DNA from: Pseudomonadota bacterium
Lineage (GTDB): Bacteria; Myxococcota; Myxococcia; Myxococcales; Anaeromyxobacteraceae
Direction: 5' to 3'
Assembly: GCA_023428085.1 (NCBI GenBank)
Contig: JAEYZK010000120.1
Location: forward strand, 1-60,339
Length of the DNA: 60,339 bases
Position numbers and translations under genes: made by a program. Positions 50,591 through 59,143 of the stretch are shown here, in pieces. Below the pieces are notes generated by a model. That model had not been told where the DNA came from and did not search any database. It saw nothing but the letters and a program-made list of their open reading frames with translations. How positions within the stretch are numbered: the first letter of the stretch is position 1; each line of letters starts with the position of its first letter.

Positions 50591-52274
50591 GCTGCGGATC
50601 GTCGACCTGGGAGTCATCGGCGAGGCCGCCATCGACCTGAGTCCCGGCTTCACCGCCGTGACCGGCGAGACGGGTGCCGGCAAGACAATGATCGTCACGG
50701 GCCTGGCGCTGCTCACCGGCGCCAAGGCCGACCCGCGGCTCGTCCGCGTCGGGGCGTCCCGCGCGTTGGTGGAGGGCCGCTGGCAACTGCCGCCCGCGGC
50801 GCTGGCGGCGGTCGCCGACCTGGGCGGGGAGAGCGACGAGGGGGAGGTCCTCACCACGCGGCAGCTCAGCGCCAGCCGCTCCCGCATGACGGTGGGAGGC
50901 GCGCAGGTGCCGGCCGGTGCGGGGCAGGAACTCGTCGGCGAGTGGGTCACCGTGCACGGCCAGTCCGAGCAGCTCCGGCTCGGGTCCGCCGAACGCCAGC
51001 GCGAGGTGCTCGACAGCTTCGCCGGCGACGAGCTGGGTGCGTTGCTGGGCCGCTACCGGGAGAGCTACGAACTGCGACGCAGGCTGACCTCCGAACTCGC
51101 CGACCTGACGGGCCAGGCGCAGGCGCGGCTGCGCGAACTCGACCTGCTGAAATTCGGCCTCGACGAGATAGCCGCTGTCGACCCGCAGCCCGGTGAGGAC
51201 GCGGCGCTGGCCGCCGAGGCGAAGCTGTTGCAGTCGGTGGACGACGTGCGGCTCGCGGTGCACACGTCCGTCGTCGCGCTCGCCGGGGACGCCGACGCCT
51301 ACGGGGACGAGCCGGACGCCCTCGGCTTGGTGGGAGCCGCCCGCAAGGCGCTGGCGAACGCGCTGGCCGCCGACGAGTCGCTGGCCCCGCTCGGCGCCGA
51401 ACTGGACGAGGCTGCCGCCGCGTTGGCGGACGTCGCGTCCGAGCTGGCGAGCTACCTGGCGGGGCTGGACGCCGATCCGCTGCGGCTGGAGTGGATAGCC
51501 GGACGCAGGGCCGAACTGCAGGGGCTGACCCGCAAGTACGGCTCCACCATCGACGACGTGCTCGCCTACGCCGCCGAGTCGGCGGCGAGGGCCGCGCTGC
51601 TCGACTCGGCCGACACCCGCATCGAGGAACTGCAGGCCGACGTGGCGGGCCTCGACGCCGAACTGAGCGACGCCGCCGCGCGGATCTCCGAGCTCAGGAA
51701 GGCGGCAGCCGCGGCCTTGCAGGGCGCCGTGGCCGCGGAACTCGCCGCGCTCGCCATGCCGCGGGCGAGGCTGTTCTTCGAGGTGACGCCGCTGCCCGAA
51801 CTCGGGCAGCACGGCGGCGACCAGGTGACGCTGATGTTCTCGGCGAACCCCGGCTCGGCTCCCGGCCCGCTGGCGAAGGTCGCCTCCGGTGGGGAATTGT
51901 CGAGGGTGCGGCTGGCCCTCGAAGTCGTGCTGGCAGGGGCCACCCCGGGCCAGACCTTCGTCTTCGACGAGGTGGACGCCGGGGTCGGCGGCGCGGTCGC
52001 GCTCGAGATCGGACGCCGCCTGGCGAAACTCGCCGAGCACTCCCAGGTCATCGTCGTCACCCATCTCGCGCAGGTGGCGGCCTTCGCCGACAGGCACTTC
52101 CAGGTCACCAAGGCCGACGACGGCCAGGTCACCACCAGCGGCGTCCGCGAGGTGTCGGACGAGGACAGGCTGGCGGTCCTGGCACGCATGATGGGCGGGC
52201 TCGATTCCAGCGAATCGGCGCTCGCCCACGCTACAGAGTTGTTACAGGAAGCAGGCGGCCGGGCGTCGCGTTGA
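50580..52274 (+). CDS. recN: DNA repair protein RecN
   Basis: A 564-residue SMC-like ATPase. Walker A is in TAVTGETGAGKTMIV, the middle is a long coiled coil with a short central region, and the C-terminal half has the signature SGGELSRVRLALEVVL and Walker B FVFDEVDAGVGG. RecN acts early in double-strand break repair. I chose the second Met (50580) because GAGAGGG lies 9 bases upstream of it; the ATG at 50571 has no ribosome-binding site. It follows nadK with a short overlap. Confidence 0.95.
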   Translation: MLVELRIVDLGVIGEAAIDLSPGFTAVTGETGAGKTMIVTGLALLTGAKADPRLVRVGASRALVEGRWQLPPAALAAVADLGGESDEGEVLTTRQLSASRSRMTVGGAQVPAGAGQELVGEWVTVHGQSEQLRLGSAERQREVLDSFAGDELGALLGRYRESYELRRRLTSELADLTGQAQARLRELDLLKFGLDEIAAVDPQPGEDAALAAEAKLLQSVDDVRLAVHTSVVALAGDADAYGDEPDALGLVGAARKALANALAADESLAPLGAELDEAAAALADVASELASYLAGLDADPLRLEWIAGRRAELQGLTRKYGSTIDDVLAYAAESAARAALLDSADTRIEELQADVAGLDAELSDAAARISELRKAAAAALQGAVAAELAALAMPRARLFFEVTPLPELGQHGGDQVTLMFSANPGSAPGPLAKVASGGELSRVRLALEVVLAGATPGQTFVFDEVDAGVGGAVALEIGRRLAKLAEHSQVIVVTHLAQVAAFADRHFQVTKADDGQVTTSGVREVSDEDRLAVLARMMGGLDSSESALAHATELLQEAGGRASR

Positions 52275-52299
52275 CCCGAGTGCCTTGTGGCCCTATAGG
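52271..52299 (+). promoter_or_regulatory. Promoter of pyrG
   Basis: TTGACC (52271-52276) and TATAGG (52294-52299) are spaced by 17 bases; an alternative reading of the -10 is TAGGCT (52296-52301). The GTG of pyrG comes 8 bases after the latter, so the leader is nearly absent. The -35 box overlaps the recN stop codon. Confidence 0.75.
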
Positions 52300-52309
52300 C
52301 TGGAGACCC

Positions 52310-53998
52310 GTGAACAGTTCCCGAGATACCAAGCACATATTCGTCACCGGGGGCGTCGTCTCCTCACTCGGCAAGGGGCTCACGGCTTCCAGCCTGGGGA
52401 GTCTCCTGGTAGCTCGCGGGCTGAGGGTGACGATGCAGAAGCTCGACCCCTATCTGAACGTCGATCCCGGGACCATGAACCCGTTCCAGCACGGCGAGGT
52501 CTTCGTGACCGAGGACGGCGCCGAGACCGACCTCGACATCGGCCACTACGAGCGCTTCCTCGACGTCCCGCTCTCCGGCGCCGCCAACGTGACGACGGGC
52601 AAGGTGTACTCCACCGTCATCGCCAAGGAGCGCCGTGGTGATTTCCTCGGCGACACCGTGCAGGTCATCCCGCACATCACCAACCAGATCAAGGACGAGA
52701 TGCTGGCCATGGCGGCCCCCGACATCGACGTCGTGATCCACGAGATCGGCGGCACCGTCGGCGACATCGAGTCGCTGCCGTTCCTGGAGGCGGCCCGCCA
52801 GGTGCGCCGCGAGGTCGGCCGCGAGAACGCGCTGTTCGTCCACGTCTCGCTCGTCCCGTACATCGGCCCGAGCGGCGAGCTGAAGACCAAGCCGACCCAG
52901 CACTCGGTGGCCGCGCTGCGCCAGGTGGGCATCACGCCCGACGCCATCGTCTGCCGCGCCAGCATGGAGGTGCCCGCGGCGGTGAAGCGCAAGATCGCGC
53001 TCATGTGCGACGTCGACGAGGAGGCAGTGATCTCCTGCCCCGACGCCCCGTCCATCTACGACATCCCCAAGGTGCTGCACAGCGAGGGCCTCGACGCCTA
53101 CGTGGTGCGCCGCTTCGGCGTCCCCTTCCGCGATGTCGACTGGACGCGCTGGAGCGACCTGCTGGAGCGGGTGCACAACCCGAAGGAGGAGGTCACCATC
53201 GCCCTGGTCGGCAAGTACATCGACCTCCCCGACGCCTACCTGTCGGTGTCGGAGGCGCTGCGCGCCGGCGGCTTCGCCAACTGGGCGAAGGTCAACATCC
53301 GCTGGGTGGCGTCGGACACCTGCGAGACCCCGGCGGGCGCCGCGGCCAACCTCGGCGACGTGGACGGCGTCGTGATCCCCGGCGGCTTCGGCATCCGTGG
53401 GGTCGAGGGCAAGCTCGGCGCGCTGCGCTACACCCGCGAGAACCAGATCCCGTCGCTCGGCCTGTGCCTCGGCCTGCAGTGCATGGTGATCGAGGCCGCC
53501 CGCAACCTGCTGGGCCTGGCGGACGCCGCCTCCACCGAGTTCGATCCCGACACCAAGGCGCCGGTCATCGCCACCATGGCCGAGCAGATCGACATCGTGT
53601 CGGGCAAGGGCGACATGGGCGCGACGATGAGGCTGGGCGCCTACCCTGCAGAACTCGTCCCCGGCTCGCTGGCGGCCCAGGTCTACGGGACCACCAAGGT
53701 GTCGGAGCGGCATCGCCATCGCTACGAGGTCAACAACGCCTATCGCGAGCAACTCGAAGCCGCAGGCATGGCGATCTCCGGCATGTCGCCCGACACCAGG
53801 CTCGTGGAGTTCGTGGAGCTCGACAAGGCGCTGCACCCTTACTACATCGGCACGCAGGCCCACCCCGAGCTGAAGTCGCGGCCCACCTCGCCGCACCCGC
53901 TGTTCGCGGGGCTGATCAAGGCTGCGCTGCGCCGCAAGCTGTCGGCGCGGCTCCCCGTCGAGGACAACGAACTGGCGGGCGAGCCGGTCGATGCCTGA
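52310..53998 (+). CDS. pyrG: CTP synthase
   Basis: A 562-residue enzyme that aminates UTP to CTP. The N-terminal amidoligase domain (about 1-270) has FVTGGVVSSLGKGLTASSLG and the DIGGTVGDIES-type segment (EIGGTVGDIESLPFLEA). The glutaminase domain (about 290-540) has the nucleophile Cys in GLCLGLQCMVIE and the His in AQAHPELKSRP. The GTG start at 52310 follows the promoter directly and gives the normal N-terminus. The stop overlaps the NUDIX gene by 8 bases. Confidence 0.97.
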   Translation: MNSSRDTKHIFVTGGVVSSLGKGLTASSLGSLLVARGLRVTMQKLDPYLNVDPGTMNPFQHGEVFVTEDGAETDLDIGHYERFLDVPLSGAANVTTGKVYSTVIAKERRGDFLGDTVQVIPHITNQIKDEMLAMAAPDIDVVIHEIGGTVGDIESLPFLEAARQVRREVGRENALFVHVSLVPYIGPSGELKTKPTQHSVAALRQVGITPDAIVCRASMEVPAAVKRKIALMCDVDEEAVISCPDAPSIYDIPKVLHSEGLDAYVVRRFGVPFRDVDWTRWSDLLERVHNPKEEVTIALVGKYIDLPDAYLSVSEALRAGGFANWAKVNIRWVASDTCETPAGAAANLGDVDGVVIPGGFGIRGVEGKLGALRYTRENQIPSLGLCLGLQCMVIEAARNLLGLADAASTEFDPDTKAPVIATMAEQIDIVSGKGDMGATMRLGAYPAELVPGSLAAQVYGTTKVSERHRHRYEVNNAYREQLEAAGMAISGMSPDTRLVEFVELDKALHPYYIGTQAHPELKSRPTSPHPLFAGLIKAALRRKLSARLPVEDNELAGEPVDA

Positions 53999-54689
53999 CC
54001 TGGAGGTCCTCGGGCCGGGGGACGTGGCCGACGCCGCGCTGGCGTGGCCGGTCGTCGGCCACACTGTGCTCGGGCACGGGATGGTGAGCGACTTCGTCAA
54101 CGACGAGGTCGTGACGCCGTCCGGCGAGACCATGCAGCGGCAGTACCTGCTGCACCCCGGCGCCGTGGGCATCGTCGCGTGGGACGACGAGGACCGCATC
54201 GCTGTGGTGAGGCAGTACAGGCACCCGGTCGGGTTCAGGCTCACCGAACCTCCCGCCGGCCTGCTCGACCACGCCGACGAGGACGTCCTGGCCGCCGCCC
54301 AGCGGGAACTCGCCGAGGAGGCGGGGCTGCGGGCGCGGACGTGGCAGGTGCTGGTCGACACCTTCACCTCGCCCGGGGCCAACGAGGAGTCGCTGCGGAT
54401 CTACCTGGCGCGCGACCTCGAACCGGCTCCGGCGCCGTCGGGCTTCGTGGCCGACCACGAGGAGGCCGACATGGACGCGTGCTGGGCACGCCGTGCCGAC
54501 CTCGTCGACCAGGTGCTGGCGGGCAGACTGCAGAACCCGACCATGGTCGCCGGGCTGCTGGCGTTGGAGACTGCCCGGCTCGCCGGCAGGCTCGACGAGT
54601 TGCGTCCCGGCGACGCGCCGTGGCCGGCACGCGAGGTGTGGCGCTCGCACCATTCAAGGGCCGGCGAGACCGGTGGCGACGCGCATTGA
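53991..54689 (+). CDS. NUDIX hydrolase, ADP-ribose pyrophosphatase type
   Basis: A 232-residue hydrolase. The Nudix box reads GLLDHADEDVLAAAQRELAE-EAGL, with the catalytic Glu residues in place. The preceding strand and YRHPVGFRLTEPPAG fit the ADP-ribose pyrophosphatase family. It hydrolyses ADP-ribose or related nucleotides to AMP and a sugar phosphate. A Nudix gene between pyrG and xerD is the usual actinobacterial arrangement. The C-terminal end overlaps xerD by 17 bases. Confidence 0.93.
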   Translation: MPDLEVLGPGDVADAALAWPVVGHTVLGHGMVSDFVNDEVVTPSGETMQRQYLLHPGAVGIVAWDDEDRIAVVRQYRHPVGFRLTEPPAGLLDHADEDVLAAAQRELAEEAGLRARTWQVLVDTFTSPGANEESLRIYLARDLEPAPAPSGFVADHEEADMDACWARRADLVDQVLAGRLQNPTMVAGLLALETARLAGRLDELRPGDAPWPAREVWRSHHSRAGETGGDAH

Positions 54690-55608
54690 GAGGCTGGTCA
54701 GGGGCTACCTCGACCACCTCGCCGTAGAGCGCGGCGCCTCGACCCACACAGTCTCGGGCTACCGCCGCGACCTGGCGCGCTACCTGGACTTCCTCGCCTC
54801 CCGCGGCATCACCGAGCCGGGGGCGGTCGCCGAGAACGACATCAGCGACTTCGCCGCGCACCTGCGGACAGGAACTCCCGACAGGCCGCCGCTGGCGGCG
54901 GCGAGCGTGGCCAGGGCGATGGTGGCGGTCAGGGGGCTGCACAGGTTCATGACGTCGGAGGGGGCCGTGGCGTCCGACCCGGCGGCGGGAGTCAGCCCGC
55001 CCAGGCAGGACCGGAGGCTGCCCAAGGCGCTCGACCTGGCCTCGGTGCAGGCGCTGCTCGACGCTCCCGACACCGGCACCGTCGCGGGCCTGCGGGACGC
55101 GGCGCTGCTCGAACTGCTGTACGGCACGGGCGCCAGGATCTCCGAGATCGTCGGGCTTGACGTGGACGACCTCACCACGGCCCTGGCGGACCCCGAGGCC
55201 GGCGTGCGGCTCTTCGGCAAGGGACGCAAGGAGCGCCTGGTGCCGCTCGGGAGCTACGCCCGCGCGGCGGTGGAGGCGTGGTTGGTGCGGGGGCGTCCGT
55301 CCTGGGTGACGGCGTCGGCCCACGGGACGCCGGCCCTGCTGCTCAACTCCCGCGGCGAGCGGCTCAGCAGGCAGAGCGCGTGGGCGGCAGTCAGGCGCCA
55401 GGCGGAGGCCGCCGGGCTCACGGCGGAGATCGGCCCGCACACCCTCAGGCACTCCTTCGCCACCCACCTGCTGGACGGGGGCGCCGACGTCCGTGTCGTG
55501 CAGGAACTGCTGGGTCACGCCTCGGTGACCACCACGCAGCTCTACACGCTGGTCACCGTCGACCACCTCAGGGAGGTCTTCCAGAGTTCCCACCCGCGCG
55601 CGCTCTGA
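54673..55608 (+). CDS. xerD: Site-specific tyrosine recombinase XerD
   Basis: A 311-residue tyrosine recombinase that resolves chromosome dimers at dif. The N-terminal SAM-like DNA-binding domain (about 5-95) has YLDHLAVERGAS and GYRRDLARYLDFL. The catalytic set is visible: Arg in YGTGARISEIVGL, Lys in GKGRKERLVP, H-x2-R in PHTLRHSFATHLL, His in LLGHASVTTTQLY, and the Tyr at the end of that motif. I chose the GTG at 54673. Longer in-frame starts overlap the NUDIX gene and encode an Arg/Trp/Cys-rich segment unlike XerD. Confidence 0.95.
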   Translation: MATRIERLVRGYLDHLAVERGASTHTVSGYRRDLARYLDFLASRGITEPGAVAENDISDFAAHLRTGTPDRPPLAAASVARAMVAVRGLHRFMTSEGAVASDPAAGVSPPRQDRRLPKALDLASVQALLDAPDTGTVAGLRDAALLELLYGTGARISEIVGLDVDDLTTALADPEAGVRLFGKGRKERLVPLGSYARAAVEAWLVRGRPSWVTASAHGTPALLLNSRGERLSRQSAWAAVRRQAEAAGLTAEIGPHTLRHSFATHLLDGGADVRVVQELLGHASVTTTQLYTLVTVDHLREVFQSSHPRAL

Positions 55609-55737
55609 CGGCTGCCGGACGAGCCTTCGTGACGTCGCCCCCGTTCCTCGGGCGGACCTCGCCATCATCCGGGGCGGCTCGCGCAGGTCGTGGGGGCGAC
55701 ACGCCCCGATTGCTGACTTGTCGACAAATTGAGGGGT

Positions 55738-55743
55738 TAGGCT
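55738..55743 (+). promoter_or_regulatory. -10 element TAGGCT and TTGTCGACAA palindrome before parA
   Basis: TAGGCT is followed by 6 bases and then GTG at 55750, suggesting a leaderless parA mRNA. A perfect 10-base palindrome TTGTCGACAA lies at 55718-55727, where a regulator or sigma factor could contact the DNA. Confidence 0.5.
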
Positions 55744-55749
55744 GCGCGG

Positions 55750-56655
55750 GTGATGACAGAATCCACCGAAGCACCGCTGTTCGACGCAGGGCCCGAGGAG
55801 GCGTCCGCGGAACTCGGTCCGACCGGGCGTCCGATGCCCGACCTGCCGGTCCCCGTCCCGCCCGATCCCAACCGGAAGATGCACGCGCTGATCATCGCGA
55901 TGTGCAACCAGAAGGGCGGCGTCGGCAAGACCACGACGACCATCAACCTCGGCGCCGCGCTGGCGGAGACCGGCCGCAGGGTGCTGCTCGTGGACTTCGA
56001 CCCGCAGGGTTCGCTCTCGGTGGGGCTCGGGGTCAACCCGCACACGCTGGAGACCAGCATCTACGACGTGCTGGTCCGCAAGGACATCAAGATCGGCGAC
56101 GTCATCCGTCCCTCGGGAGTCGAGGGGATGGACCTGCTCCCCAGCAACATCGACCTGTCGGCCGCAGAACTGCAGCTCGTCAGCGAGGTGGCGCGCGAGC
56201 AGACCCTGCACCGGGCGCTGGCGAAGGTGCGCCACTCCTACGACGTCATCCTCATCGACTGCGCGCCCTCGCTCGGCCTGCTGACGGTGAACGCCCTGAC
56301 CACCGCCGACAAGGTCTTCGTCCCGCTGGAACTTGAGTTCTTCGCGCTGCGCGGCGTCGCGCTGCTGACCGACACGATCGCGAAGGTGCAGGACAGGCTC
56401 AACCCCGAGCTCGAACTGCTGGGCATCCTCGGCACGATGTACGACTCCCGCACGCTGCACTCCCGCGAGGTGCTCGACAGGGTCGTCCAGGCGTTCGGCG
56501 ACCAGGTGTTCCACACCGTCATCCGCCGCACCATCAAGTTCCCCGAGACCACCGTCGCGGGCGAGCCCATCACCACGTACGCGCCGAGTTCGGGGGGCGC
56601 CGAGTCGTACCGCATGGTCGCCAGGGAGGTGCTGCTCAGATGTCCAGGCGCATGA
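55750..56655 (+). CDS. parA: ParA-like chromosome partitioning ATPase
   Basis: A 301-residue ParA/Soj ATPase. The deviant Walker A is in MCNQKGGVGKTTTTINL, with VDFDPQGSLSVGLG and the later DVILIDCAPSLGLLTVNAL motif. The first about 45 residues are an acidic, Pro-rich extension. It is the non-oriC ParA that sits beside scpA-scpB in actinobacteria and is probably part of chromosome organisation. I chose GTG at 55750, 6 bases after TAGGCT; the ATG at 55753 differs by one codon. It overlaps the next gene by 16 bases. Confidence 0.93.
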   Translation: MMTESTEAPLFDAGPEEASAELGPTGRPMPDLPVPVPPDPNRKMHALIIAMCNQKGGVGKTTTTINLGAALAETGRRVLLVDFDPQGSLSVGLGVNPHTLETSIYDVLVRKDIKIGDVIRPSGVEGMDLLPSNIDLSAAELQLVSEVAREQTLHRALAKVRHSYDVILIDCAPSLGLLTVNALTTADKVFVPLELEFFALRGVALLTDTIAKVQDRLNPELELLGILGTMYDSRTLHSREVLDRVVQAFGDQVFHTVIRRTIKFPETTVAGEPITTYAPSSGGAESYRMVAREVLLRCPGA

Positions 56656-56942
56656 ACGGGGTGTCGGAGCTGTTCCGTTCGACGGCGGCTCCTGACGACG
56701 TCCCCGAGACGAGCGATGCGCCCACCCCGAGCGGCAGGGTGCGCCACGACGAGAAGATCACCGTCTACGTCAGCAGCGAGGAACTGATAGCCCTCGAACA
56801 GGCACGGCTCACGCTGCGGGCGCAGCACGGGGTCGCCGTCGACAGGGGACGGATAGTGCGCGCGGCCATCAGCCTCGTCATGGCCGAGCTCGAGGCCAGG
56901 GGCGGCGACTCCGGCCTGGTCCGGGCACTCTCCGAGCAGTGA
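56640..56942 (+). CDS. Small ribbon-helix-helix-like partner of ParA
   Basis: A 100-residue protein. The disordered start (about 1-35) is Pro/Asp-rich. The C-terminal half, KITVYVSSEELIALEQARLT followed by VDRGRIVRAAISLVMAEL, has the strand-helix-helix pattern of a ribbon-helix-helix DNA-binding domain. Such small proteins occur between parA and scpA in actinobacteria and may be the DNA-binding partner in place of ParB. It overlaps parA and shares a GTGA overlap with scpA. The function is inferred. Confidence 0.75.
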   Translation: MSRRMNGVSELFRSTAAPDDVPETSDAPTPSGRVRHDEKITVYVSSEELIALEQARLTLRAQHGVAVDRGRIVRAAISLVMAELEARGGDSGLVRALSEQ

Positions 56943-57793
56943 GCGTCGCCAGCGAGGAGTCCGTCGCGAGCGAGGTCGACGCCGGCGGGTTCTCCGTCCA
57001 CCTCACCAACTTCTCCGGGCCCTTCGACCTGCTGCTGCAACTGATCGGCAAGCACAAGCTCGACATCACCGAGGTGGCCCTGTCACGGGTCACCGACGAG
57101 TTCATCGCCCACCTGCGGCGCGCCCAGCAGACCCAGGCCTGGAATCTCGACGAGACCAGCCAGTTCATCGTCGTGGGAGCCACGCTGCTGGACCTCAAGG
57201 CCGCCAGGCTCCTGCCCCAGGGCGAGGTCGACGACGAGGAGGACCTCGCGCTGCTGGAGGCACGCGACCTGCTGTTCGCGCGCCTGCTGCAGTACAGGGC
57301 TTTCAAGCTCGTCGCCGGCAGGCTGGCCGAGACGCTGGCGGTCGAGGACAAGCGGTTCGCCAGGCCGGGCGGGCTGGAGGAACAGTTCGCGAAGCTGCTC
57401 CCCGAGGTCGACCTCACCGGGCTCGCCGACCAGCTCGCCCTGCTGGCGGCGAAGGCGCTCGCGCCCAAGGCGCCCGTCGAGGTCGCGCTGGGTCACCTCC
57501 ACGTCCCGCGGGTGAGCGTCAGGGAACAGGCCGAGGTGATAGTCACCCGGCTCAAGGAGCACGGCAGCCTGTCGTTCCGGGCGCTGACGCAGGACGCCGC
57601 CGAGAAACTCGTCGTGGTGGCGAGATTCCTGGCGCTGCTCGACCTGTACCGTGAGCAGGCGGTGCTCTTCGAACAGCTCACGCCCCTGGGAGAACTCACG
57701 GTCCGCTGGCTCGGCACCGAGGTGGCGGGGGAGATCGGGGCGGAGTTCGACGAGGGCGACGAGACACAGGGGCAGGATGAGCGAGATGACTGA
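56939..57793 (+). CDS. scpA: Segregation and condensation protein A (kleisin)
   Basis: A 284-residue kleisin. The N-terminal SMC-binding helices have FSGPFDLLLQLIGKHKLDIT, and the C-terminal winged helix (about 190-270) ends near TVRWLGTEV. It bridges the two heads of SMC and binds ScpB, forming the condensin that compacts the chromosome. The start is GTG at 56939, in a 4-base overlap with the gene before it. The Glu-rich end runs into scpB with a 17-base overlap. Confidence 0.95.
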   Translation: MSVASEESVASEVDAGGFSVHLTNFSGPFDLLLQLIGKHKLDITEVALSRVTDEFIAHLRRAQQTQAWNLDETSQFIVVGATLLDLKAARLLPQGEVDDEEDLALLEARDLLFARLLQYRAFKLVAGRLAETLAVEDKRFARPGGLEEQFAKLLPEVDLTGLADQLALLAAKALAPKAPVEVALGHLHVPRVSVREQAEVIVTRLKEHGSLSFRALTQDAAEKLVVVARFLALLDLYREQAVLFEQLTPLGELTVRWLGTEVAGEIGAEFDEGDETQGQDERDD

Positions 57794-58415
57794 CGAGCCG
57801 AGGGTGGAGCAGCTCCCGGAACTTGAGTGGGACCCCGCGACCCTCTCCGGGCCGCTGGAGGCGCTGCTGCTCATGGCCACGGAGCCGGTGAGCGTCGAGG
57901 AACTGGCGCGCGCCGTGGACGCCCCGGTCGGCATCGTGACGAGGTGCCTCGAGCAGTTGCGCGGCTTCTACGACGAGACGGGACGCGGCTTCGAGCTGCG
58001 GAACCTCGCCGGCGGGTGGCGGTACTACACCAGGGCCGAGCACGCCGACCTGATCGGCGCGTGGCTGATCGACGGCCAGCCGGGCAGGCTGTCGCAGGCC
58101 GCGCTGGAGACCCTCGCCGTGGTCGCCTACCTGCAGCCCATCTCGCGCGGCAGGGTCGCGGCGGTGCGTGGGGTGAACGTCGACGGCGTCATCAGGACGC
58201 TCGCCACCCGCGACCTGATCGAGGAGACGGGACGCGACCCGGAGAGCGGCGCGAGGCTGTTCGCCACGACGCCGACCTTCCTGGAACGCCTCGGGCTGAC
58301 GAGCCTCGACGAGCTGCCGCCGCTCGCGCCCAACCTGCCCGACGCCTCGGCCCTCGAGGCCGAGCTGGCGAGCCTGGTGTCCGACCCGCAGATGTTGACA
58401 GAGGAGCAGGAATGA
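57777..58415 (+). CDS. scpB: Segregation and condensation protein B
   Basis: A 212-residue protein with two winged-helix domains. LSGPLEALLLMATEPVSVEE and AALETLAVVAYLQPISRG are diagnostic, and RGVNVDGVIRTLATRDLIEE is typical of the second domain. It binds ScpA and stabilises the SMC complex. The ATG at 57777 lies inside scpA, and the stop overlaps the rluB ATG (ATGA). Confidence 0.95.
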   Translation: MSEMTDEPRVEQLPELEWDPATLSGPLEALLLMATEPVSVEELARAVDAPVGIVTRCLEQLRGFYDETGRGFELRNLAGGWRYYTRAEHADLIGAWLIDGQPGRLSQAALETLAVVAYLQPISRGRVAAVRGVNVDGVIRTLATRDLIEETGRDPESGARLFATTPTFLERLGLTSLDELPPLAPNLPDASALEAELASLVSDPQMLTEEQE

Positions 58416-59143
58416 GCGACACGGAGCCCGTCAGGCTGCAGAAGGTGCTGGCGCGGGCGGGGGTCGCCTCCCGCAGGGCCAGCGAGGACCTGATAGCGCG
58501 CGGCAGGGTCGAGGTGAACGGCGAGATAGTCACCGAGCAGGGAGTGCGCGTCGACCCGGCCCGCGACGTCATCAGGGTGGACGGCTCCCGCATTCCGCCC
58601 GAGCGCAACCACCGCTACGTGGTGCTCAACAAGCCGCGCGGGGTGGTCTCGACGATGGACGACCCGCACGGCCGTCCCACCGTCGGCGGGTACCTGAAGA
58701 ACAGCGAGCGGATGTTCCACGTCGGCAGGCTGGACGCCGACACCGAGGGGCTGCTCATCCTCACCAACGACGGCGACTTCGCCCAGCGCATGACCCACCC
58801 GTCCTACGAGGTGCCGAAGACCTACGTCGCTGTCGTGGCGGGCAGCGTCGAGCACGCCACGCTGGCGTCGCTGCGCCGCGGGATCACGCTGGAGGACGGC
58901 GTCATCAAGCCCGACAAGGTGCGCCTGATGGAACGCGGCAAGGACCGTTCGATGGTCGAGATCACGCTCCACTCCGGCAAGAACCGGATCGTGCGGCGCA
59001 TCTTCGAGGCCGTCGGCCATCCCGTCCGCGATCTCGCGCGCACGGGCATCGGCCCGATCCGCCTGGGCGGCATGAAGCCGGGCGAGGTCCGCGACCTCAC
59101 CCGCGAGGAACTCGGCAAGCTGCTGGACGCCGTGGGGCTGTGA
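58412..59143 (+). CDS. rluB: 23S rRNA pseudouridine synthase RluB-like
   Basis: A 243-residue pseudouridine synthase. The S4 domain (about 5-60) has RLQKVLARAGVASRRASE, and the catalytic Asp is in HVGRLDADTEGLLILTNDG. KPRGVVST and SGKNRIVRRIFEAVGHPV are further family motifs. It modifies a uridine in 23S rRNA (U2605 in E. coli). It overlaps scpB by 4 bases and shares a 4-base overlap with pafA. Confidence 0.95.
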   Translation: MSDTEPVRLQKVLARAGVASRRASEDLIARGRVEVNGEIVTEQGVRVDPARDVIRVDGSRIPPERNHRYVVLNKPRGVVSTMDDPHGRPTVGGYLKNSERMFHVGRLDADTEGLLILTNDGDFAQRMTHPSYEVPKTYVAVVAGSVEHATLASLRRGITLEDGVIKPDKVRLMERGKDRSMVEITLHSGKNRIVRRIFEAVGHPVRDLARTGIGPIRLGGMKPGEVRDLTREELGKLLDAVGL

